The notes below the pieces were generated by a model. That model searched no databases. It worked only from the letters and a program-made list of their open reading frames with translations, and was not told where the DNA came from. 64,000 bases of DNA from assembly GCA_965279005.1 (NCBI GenBank), contig CBDIHK010000021.1:1-64000 (forward strand). Direction: 5' to 3'. How positions within the stretch are numbered: position 1 is the stretch's first letter; each line of letters opens with the position of its first letter. A program made the position numbers and the translations under genes. This DNA is from Planctobacterium sp965279005 (GTDB lineage: Bacteria; Pseudomonadota; Gammaproteobacteria; Enterobacterales; Alteromonadaceae). Below, piece after piece: positions 57,650 through 64,000 of this stretch.

Positions 57650-57803
57650 CAGCAGACATCCTAAATATGACTCCAACATGTCCGCCCTTATCTACTTATG
57701 CTGCCATGCCACCCCCGACTGTTGGGGGACGCTTGACCAACGGCTGGCTTCGCCAGGTCGTTGTTAGCTTGATAAGGTGAATCATATTTAGTGATGCCTG
57801 CTG
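57650..57803 (-). repeat. 23S intervening sequence at helix 45, different family
   Basis: Helix 45 is extended by about 120-150 bases. Arms at 57650-57670 and 57782-57803 pair over about 21 bp with one bulge, and inner hairpins are visible (CCCCC/GGGGG at about 57712-57728; GGCTGGC/GCCAGGTC at about 57740-57760). It lacks the CCCAGC/GCTGGG termini of the other insertions. An open frame through it is not a gene. Confidence 0.8.
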
Positions 57804-57861
57804 CCGCAGCTTCGGTGTATTGCTTAGCCCCGTTACATCTTCCGCGCAGGCCGACTCGACT

Positions 57862-57913
<52 letters not shown>

Positions 57914-58412
57914 AGCTGTCTTAGCCTTCCCACATCGTTTCCCACTTAGCAATAACTTGGGGACCTTAGCTGGCGGTCTGGGTTGTGTCCCTCTCCACGA
58001 CGGACGTTAGCACCCGCCGTGTGTCTCCCGGATAGTACTCTACGGTATTCGGAGTTTGCATGGGGTTGGTAAGCCGGGATGGCCCCCTAGCCCAAACAGT
58101 GCTCTACCCCCGTAGGTATTCGTCCGAGGCGCTACCTAAATAGCTTTCGGGGAGAACCAGCTATCTCCCGGTTTGATTGGCCTTTCACCCCCAGCCACAG
58201 GTCATCCCCTAACTTTTCAACGTTAGTGGGTTCGGTCCTCCAGTTGATGTTACTCAACCTTCAACCTGCCCATGGCTAGATCACCGGGTTTCGGGTCTAT
58301 ACCCTGCAACTATTCGCCCAGTTAAGGCTCGCTTTCACTACGGCTCCCCTATGCGGTTAACCTCGCTACAGAATATAAGTCGCTGACCCATTATACAAAA
58401 GGTACGCAGTCA

Positions 58413-58900
58413 CCCAGCCCTAAATTCTCTCGGGCTATGAGTCCACAACACTGTTTGATTTCACGCTAACATGCCGATGGCTGTTCACTTATCAGGGAAT
58501 TTAGGGCTGGGTAAACCCAGCATTTCCTTTATTCGCTTCAGTAACGACTGTTTTGCATTGCCGTGATGCTTTAGCCTTTTTTCCCGTTGCCACGCTGCAG
58601 ATTCGGTACAGTACGCTTCATAGTAAACCAGTTCCCACTGGCTCCCTCTTGTTGCCCTGTTTTTACCTGCATTATGGGAATGTAACCTGCACCTCAGGTC
58701 AGATGTACATCCAATATAAAACTGACTCACGTCATTTTTACTTTGCAACACATAAACATAAAACATCATTGCTTCTTTCATCATCATTCCGGCTGGGTTT
58801 ACCCAGCACCTAAATCCCATAAAAGAGAACAGGTGCCTGGCTTGCCGCCAAAATTTAACCAGTGTTGGGAGCTTAAACCTAAAAGGATTTAGGTGCTGGG
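58413..58900 (-). mobile_element. 23S helix 25 intervening sequence carrying GIY-YIG gene
   Basis: A 488-bp insertion at the classical helix 25 site. On the plus strand: hairpin A 58413-58511 (99 bp), TAAA, module C 58516-58797 (282 bp, CCCAGC ... GCTGGG ends), TTTA, hairpin B 58802-58900 (99 bp). The junctions of module C make two 16-base palindromes, GCTGGGTAAACCCAGC and GCTGGGTTTACCCAGC. Module C holds a nuclease gene in the rRNA sense. No group I or II intron core is visible. Confidence 0.9.
58485..58769 (-). CDS. GIY-YIG endonuclease-like protein inside 23S insertion
   Basis: About 94 residues from ATG 58769 (MMFYVYVLQSKN); an upstream triple ATG at 58779-58787 and a longer frame to 58907 are alternatives but add sequence from the insertion itself. 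The GIY-YIG core is present: YVYVLQS, QFYIGCT, LRCRLHSHN and WQREKRLKHHG with the catalytic-type arginine and glutamate. Length fits the small UPF0213-like members. The last ten codons (LPSPKFPDK region) are read from the TAAA junction and hairpin A, so the gene is built into this insertion. It may cut DNA or RNA; a role in spreading the repeat is inferred. Confidence 0.85.
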   Translation of the reverse strand: MMFYVYVLQSKNDVSQFYIGCTSDLRCRLHSHNAGKNRATRGSQWELVYYEAYCTESAAWQREKRLKHHGNAKQSLLKRIKEMLGLPSPKFPDK

Positions 58901-59419
58901 CTCCCACTGCTTGTACGTATACGGTTTCAGGTTCTATTTCACTCCCCTCGCCGGGGTTCTTTTCGCCTTTCCCTCACGGTACTGGTTCACTATCGGTCAG
59001 TTAGGAGTATTTAGCCTTGGAGGATGGTCCCCCCATCTTCAAACAGGATAACACGTGTCCCGCCCTACTTAATATGTGCTATACGCCGCTTCGTGTACGG
59101 GGCTATCACCCGGTATCGCCCTACTTTCCAGAAGGTTCCACTACAGCATAAAACATCGGCTACTACCCGTTCGCTCGCCGCTACTAAGGCAATCTCGGTT
59201 GATTTCTCTTCCTAGGGGTACTTAGATGTTTCAGTTCCCCCCGTTCGCTTCTTACGGCTATGTATTCACCGCAAGATGACCCTAAGGCCGGGTTGCCCCA
59301 TTCGGAAATCGTAGGCTATAGCGCTTTTTGCCAGCTTACCTACGCTTATCGCAGACTTACACGTCCTTCATCGCCTCTAACTGCCAAGGCATCCACCGTA
59401 TACGCTTAGTCACTTAACC

Positions 59420-59874
59420 ATACAACCCCAATATTACTCGCGTAATACCAGCGCCGTATAACCAAATGGCCAAAACCTAAACATTTTCATGTCGCCTAGA
59501 CTTGGTATTATCAGATAGAGTGCCACTTGCGCATCACTCTAGATATACTTTTACTTGATTTTTGTGTGTACACATCCAAAACCTCACGGTTTCAAACGCG
59601 ACACACTGATGATTTATCAGCTTTTCCAAATTGTTAAAGAACATTCAAAGTTTCACAAAAAAACCTTAATCAATAATCATGCCTAAACAACACGCCTATT
59701 CATTAAGGCTCTTCATCAATGTAAAGAAGTAAGTGGTGGAGCTAAGCAGGGTGAAACCCGGTCGCACAACGGCACAACGCACTGCGTTGTGAGGGTTGAA
59801 GGACAGTACATGGATGTACTGGCCGGAACCCACCGCTTGGACGCTTACCGCACCAAACCATCTACGAAGATAAG
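59420..59874. other. Spacer between tRNA-Ala and 23S rRNA
   Basis: About 455 bases transcribed as part of the rRNA operon. It contains a boxA-like antitermination site (59631-59645) and a 141-bp insertion with a duplicated tRNA-Ala 3' end (59730-59870). Nothing else is recognised. Confidence 0.7.
59631..59645 (-). promoter_or_regulatory. boxA antitermination site before 23S
   Basis: Minus-strand ATGTTCTTTAACAAT matches the boxA consensus (TGCTCTTTAACA) that recruits the NusB/NusE complex on rRNA leaders and spacers. Confidence 0.85.
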
Positions 59875-59891
59875 TGGTGGAGCTAAGCAGG
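59730..59891 (-). repeat. tRNA-Ala 3'-end duplication flanking a 141-bp unit
   Basis: A 21-bp direct repeat (59730-59750 and 59871-59891) equals the tRNA-Ala 3' end plus four following bases. Between the copies lies a unit with a palindrome around GTACATGGATGTAC and beginning GTGAAACCC next to the duplicated tRNA end, like the GTGAAG junctions at the 5S remnants. Confidence 0.8.
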
Positions 59892-59950
59892 ATCGAACTG
59901 CTGACCTCCTGAATGCAAATCAGGCGCTCTCCCAGCTGAGCTATAGCCCC
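59875..59950 (-). tRNA. tRNA-Ala (TGC anticodon)
   Basis: A 76-base gene with encoded CCA, acceptor GGGGCTA/TAGCTCC, anticodon loop TTTGCAT and T-loop GTTCGATCC. It lies in the usual place after tRNA-Ile in the 16S-23S spacer. Confidence 0.97.
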
Positions 59951-60063
59951 ATATCTTATTTAACCGAAGCAACATCCAGGATAAAAACGTTGATAATCTT
60001 TCTTAGGCAAGGCATTTGCTGGGCTTGTTTGCCCAACATAAAGCTCTTGTCTTAAAAAGACTT

Positions 60064-60143
60064 AAATTTCGCTAATCGAGGCGTTTGATGAGGACGTTTA
60101 GCCTGCTAAACGACGAATCAAACAACAAAGAGTAGCGGAATTT

Positions 60144-60144
<1 letters not shown>
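60064..60144 (-). other. Nested hairpin between the spacer tRNAs
   Basis: AAATTTCGCTA (60064) pairs with TAGCGGAATTTT (60133), enclosing GTTTGAT/ATCAAAC and an inner GTTTAGCCTGCTAAAC stem. It touches the 3' end of tRNA-Ile and may guide processing; its nested design resembles the other small insertions in this operon. Confidence 0.6.
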
Positions 60145-60220
<76 letters not shown>

Positions 60221-60327
60221 TCATTTGCCTCGCCAACCGGCACCGGCTACTTCGGTCTTCTTTACGTTACTAACAACGAAAACAATTTGTGTGAACACTA
60301 GGCCAATACCAGGCCCAGCTTTTAAGG

Positions 60328-62034
<1,707 letters not shown>

Positions 62035-62110
62035 AAAATCGAAATATGAATTTTTATGAGCTGGTCACCAGTCATTGACTAGTGCCCACACAAATTGTTT
62101 CGTTGCTATA

Positions 62111-62124
62111 TTGTTAAAGAACAT
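62111..62124 (-). promoter_or_regulatory. boxA in the rRNA leader
   Basis: Minus-strand ATGTTCTTTAACAA matches the boxA antitermination consensus and lies about 80 bases upstream of the 16S 5' end, its usual position. Confidence 0.85.
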
Positions 62125-62242
62125 TGTGCAAAAACTGTTTTGGCCTCAGCCAAAATGGCTTTTGCGCAAGGTGACTTTCCGTCTTCCTACCCCGCTGGGT
62201 AGCCCTTGCTTGCTTGGGAACCTCTCCCCAAGCGGGACGCGC

Positions 62243-62270
62243 ATTCTACACCTCCCCTTGCCGTTGTCAA
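62243..62270 (-). promoter_or_regulatory. rRNA operon promoter, proximal
   Basis: On the minus strand a perfect -35 box TTGACA (62270-62265) and -10 box TAGAAT (62248-62243) with 16-bp spacing, followed by a GC-rich discriminator (GCGCG) typical of stringently controlled rRNA promoters. Confidence 0.88.
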
Positions 62271-62402
62271 CGCTTTATTTCAGATTTGTTTCAATTCTTA
62301 CTGAGCGTTGCCTTGGCGTGGTAAAAGCAACCTGCTTTGACCACTGGCACCTATCGGTGCCCGCTACAAGATGTTTTTGAGAACCCCCTGAAGCGAGCGC
62401 GC

Positions 62403-62430
62403 ATTTTACAGAGCAAACCGGTTGGGTCAA
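62403..62430 (-). promoter_or_regulatory. rRNA operon promoter, distal
   Basis: Minus-strand -35 TTGACC (62430-62425) and -10 TAAAAT (62408-62403), also with 16-bp spacing and a GCGCGC discriminator. It lies 160 bp upstream of the proximal promoter. Confidence 0.82.
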
Positions 62431-62598
62431 CAACTATTTTTGCATTTTGATTTAAGTGGGCGTTATTTGTACAAGCAGGCATATTTACAGGAATTAGGTC
62501 AACTGATAGACCAGTTATTATTAAAGACCTCTGGCGTTATATTGTGAAATAAGTAGTATTAGTTCGTTAAATAAAAATAACTATTATAAAGGTTCTTC

Positions 62599-63063
62599 AT
62601 GGATTCTAAGCATTTCACTTTTCTATTAGCGGCCATCGTCGGCATCGCAGGTTTTCTTCTCCTTCATTTGGGCTTCATTGAATTGGGCTCTTCCATTGCT
62701 TTTGCTATTGGTTTTGTATTGTCTAGTGCAATTTTCATAGTACGTAATGCTGGTGTAACTGCGCACATTGACATAGACAACGACAACACAGTGAGTTCAG
62801 GCAATGCCACTTTATATGTTGGCAACCTTCCTTATCGAGTAAACGAGGCGGCAGTTAAAAACCATTTTGCCCAATTTGGTAAAGTGGCTTCAGTACGTTT
62901 GATGCGTGACAGGAAAACGGGTAAACGCAAAGGATTTGGTTTTGTTGAAGTTGCCTCCTCTGACGCCGATAAGATAATTTCAAAATTAAACGACTCTGAT
63001 TTTGAAGAAAGAACACTCAAGGTAAGGCGAGCGAAAGATAAAACGCGGGAAACCGAAGCTTAA
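62599..63063 (+). CDS. Membrane-anchored RRM RNA-binding protein
   Basis: A 154-residue protein with two N-terminal membrane helices (about 7-25 and 30-48) and one RNA recognition motif (about 70-145): RNP2 LYVGNL and RNP1 KGFGFVEV. The basic tail RRAKDKTR follows. Such proteins bind single-stranded RNA; membrane attachment is less usual in bacteria. It is divergent from the rRNA operon. A 15-bp tandem repeat (GAAACCGAAGCTTAA, 63049-63078) covers the stop codon. Confidence 0.9.
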   Translation: MDSKHFTFLLAAIVGIAGFLLLHLGFIELGSSIAFAIGFVLSSAIFIVRNAGVTAHIDIDNDNTVSSGNATLYVGNLPYRVNEAAVKNHFAQFGKVASVRLMRDRKTGKRKGFGFVEVASSDADKIISKLNDSDFEERTLKVRRAKDKTRETEA

Positions 63064-63087
63064 GAAACCGAAGCTTAAGAAATAAAC

Positions 63088-63107
63088 AGGGCGCCTTATG
63101 GCGCCCT
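63088..63107. terminator. Bidirectional rho-independent terminator
   Basis: Perfect 8-bp stem AGGGCGCC/GGCGCCCT with TTAT loop and T/A flanks between the converging RRM gene and the next gene. Confidence 0.88.
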
Positions 63108-63111
63108 TTCT

Positions 63112-64000
63112 TCAATTAGTTTGTTGCCCTTGTTCTGGGAAGGGCCTATCAGCATCAAACCGTTGGTTAAAACTATTAAACCTGTTGATAGCCGCTAGTA
63201 GATCATCAGTATTGATATCTATTACCCGATTGATAAGACCATTAACCAAATTGTCAAAAGACGCGTTGTCAGCTAGTTCATCCTTAGCTTCACCCATTAC
63301 TTTCGCTAAATCATCTACGTAATCGGCAATTTTCTTAAATGGCGACGGGAAGGATGGGCTGTCACTATCGGCGTATGAAGAAACCTGTTCATATGTTTGC
63401 ACGACTTCTATGGTTTCAGTTTTGGATAGCTCGATAGAGTATTCTGCTATCTGGCCTTCATCAAAGCCCAGTTCAAGCGCTTTGGCAAATGCAGCTTCTA
63501 CATCCCCTGCAAAGAAGTCATCCACCAAAGCCGATGTATCCCTAACGAGGTTTTCTATTGCTTTACGTTCTTGCTCGTCAATTTCACCTTTCACAGTAAA
63601 TGCCAACTCTTGGCTATCAATAACTGAATACTGCTGGGATAAGTTCACACTAGTTTCAGAAGAAGCCAATTGTGGCTGATTTTCTTCCGTTTCAGCCTCT
63701 TCCGCTGCCCCGGTACTAGTTGTACCTGGGTTTACCGGGTCAGTAGAGGTGGTTTCGATGGCAACTTCACGGCTAGCACTTACTTCCTGGAAATCTTCAA
63801 AACTGATAGTCACTTCATCGCCATCTTTAGTGACAATATTAATCTCGCCCGCATTCTCAGAACTGGCAGTGACACTCTGGGATGCTGATACTGCAGTTAC
63901 TGACTCTTCGCCTTCATCCTTTTTACCTAAGATATCCCGCTCTAACTGGTCTATACCCTCGCGTATCGCCTTTAGACTATTGCTAATGCCTTCATCAATT
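63112..64000 (-). CDS. Hypothetical acidic protein, 5' end outside window
   Basis: An open minus-strand frame from the window edge to a stop at 63112 (at least 295 residues, N-terminus missing; the internal GTG at 63813 is not needed as a start because the frame continues). It is acidic, with a serine/threonine-rich middle and a C-terminal helical part (AFTVKGEIDEQERKAIENLVRD, then DDFFAGDVEAAFAKALELGFD). I recall similar proteins in marine gammaproteobacteria but cannot name the family with certainty. No signal peptide can be judged. Confidence 0.65.
   Translation of the reverse strand, partial: IDEGISNSLKAIREGIDQLERDILGKKDEGEESVTAVSASQSVTASSENAGEINIVTKDGDEVTISFEDFQEVSASREVAIETTSTDPVNPGTTSTGAAEEAETEENQPQLASSETSVNLSQQYSVIDSQELAFTVKGEIDEQERKAIENLVRDTSALVDDFFAGDVEAAFAKALELGFDEGQIAEYSIELSKTETIEVVQTYEQVSSYADSDSPSFPSPFKKIADYVDDLAKVMGEAKDELADNASFDNLVNGLINRVIDINTDDLLAAINRFNSFNQRFDADRPFPEQGQQTN

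Noticed and set aside
57595..57780. Open frame across the helix 45 insertion
   Set aside because: It begins in conserved 23S sequence and runs antisense through palindromic stems, without a ribosome binding site or recognisable protein motifs.
58413..58900. Group I or group II intron with a homing endonuclease
   Set aside because: The insertion is short, sits at a known intervening-sequence helix tip, and shows only simple hairpins; no intron core motifs are visible, so excision without ligation is more likely than splicing.

Overview
The window looks like a chromosomal segment of a marine, heterotrophic gammaproteobacterium, most likely Alteromonadales-like. This rests on the kdsB-ycaR-lpxK-msbA-comEC/DUF2062 neighbourhood, two large TonB-dependent receptors, a flavin halogenase next to a TPR-sulfotransferase, a 16S-tRNA-Ile-tRNA-Ala-23S-5S operon and moderate GC. 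Assignment below order level is not possible from sequence reading alone. Most of the window is ordinary chromosome; the unusual material is at the left edge, in the fic segment near 9 kb and above all in the rRNA operon from 53.4 to 62.5 kb.

Layout. 0-1.6 kb: a TIR-CHAT protein cut by the window edge (candidate defence or cell-death effector). 2-4.7 kb: a V4R sensor plus PAS-GGDEF cyclase pair and a haem-c Tll0287-like protein. 4.8-6.2 kb: an SbtA-type bicarbonate transporter with its PII-like partner. 6.3-10.3 kb: a DUF3667 protein, a DUF2235 lipase-like protein and an AT-rich fic gene preceded by two identically spaced inverted repeats. 10.3-12.9 kb: a coupled DUF2868/DUF3482 GTPase pair. 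13-18 kb: two secreted lipoprotein hydrolases and small proteins. 18-25.6 kb: a response regulator and TonB receptor divergent from a translationally coupled operon gntP-hydrolase-PHB depolymerase-3-hydroxybutyrate dehydrogenase, which reads as a polyhydroxybutyrate/3-hydroxybutyrate utilisation locus. 25.6-28.2 kb: two acetyltransferases, a lipoprotein and a leucine-rich-repeat protein. 28.4-36.3 kb: a MacAB-like export operon with three permeases, a truncated solute-binding gene and a PadR module. 36.4-43.7 kb: lipid A/KDO genes and ComEC. 43.7-49.6 kb: solute-binding proteins, halogenase and TPR-sulfotransferase, facing a 961-residue TonB receptor.

The rRNA operon (minus strand, about 55.36-62.03 kb) is the highlight. 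It has at least four intervening sequences: one in 16S (helix 10 region) and three in 23S (near helices 25, 45 and 68). Those in 16S h10, H25 and H68 share the same termini and the same two-hairpin architecture (CCCAGC...GCTGGG twice), so they form one insertion family. In the H25 copy a third module with the same CCCAGC/GCTGGG ends sits between the two hairpins and carries a small GIY-YIG endonuclease gene whose C-terminal codons run into the neighbouring hairpin. This looks like a modular, rRNA-targeting mobile repeat with an embedded nuclease.

Around the same operon, downstream of 5S, there are four more fragments of the 5S 3' end. Two of them have their own, sequence-different rho-independent terminators, and all four are joined at the same point to sequence starting GTGAAG. 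A fragment of the tRNA-Ala 3' end in the spacer is joined to GTGAAA in the same way. This suggests a second class of small element that duplicates the 3' ends of stable RNA genes. All positions were read by eye; rRNA ends and helix assignments are by comparison with remembered E. coli sequence and are approximate to a few bases.
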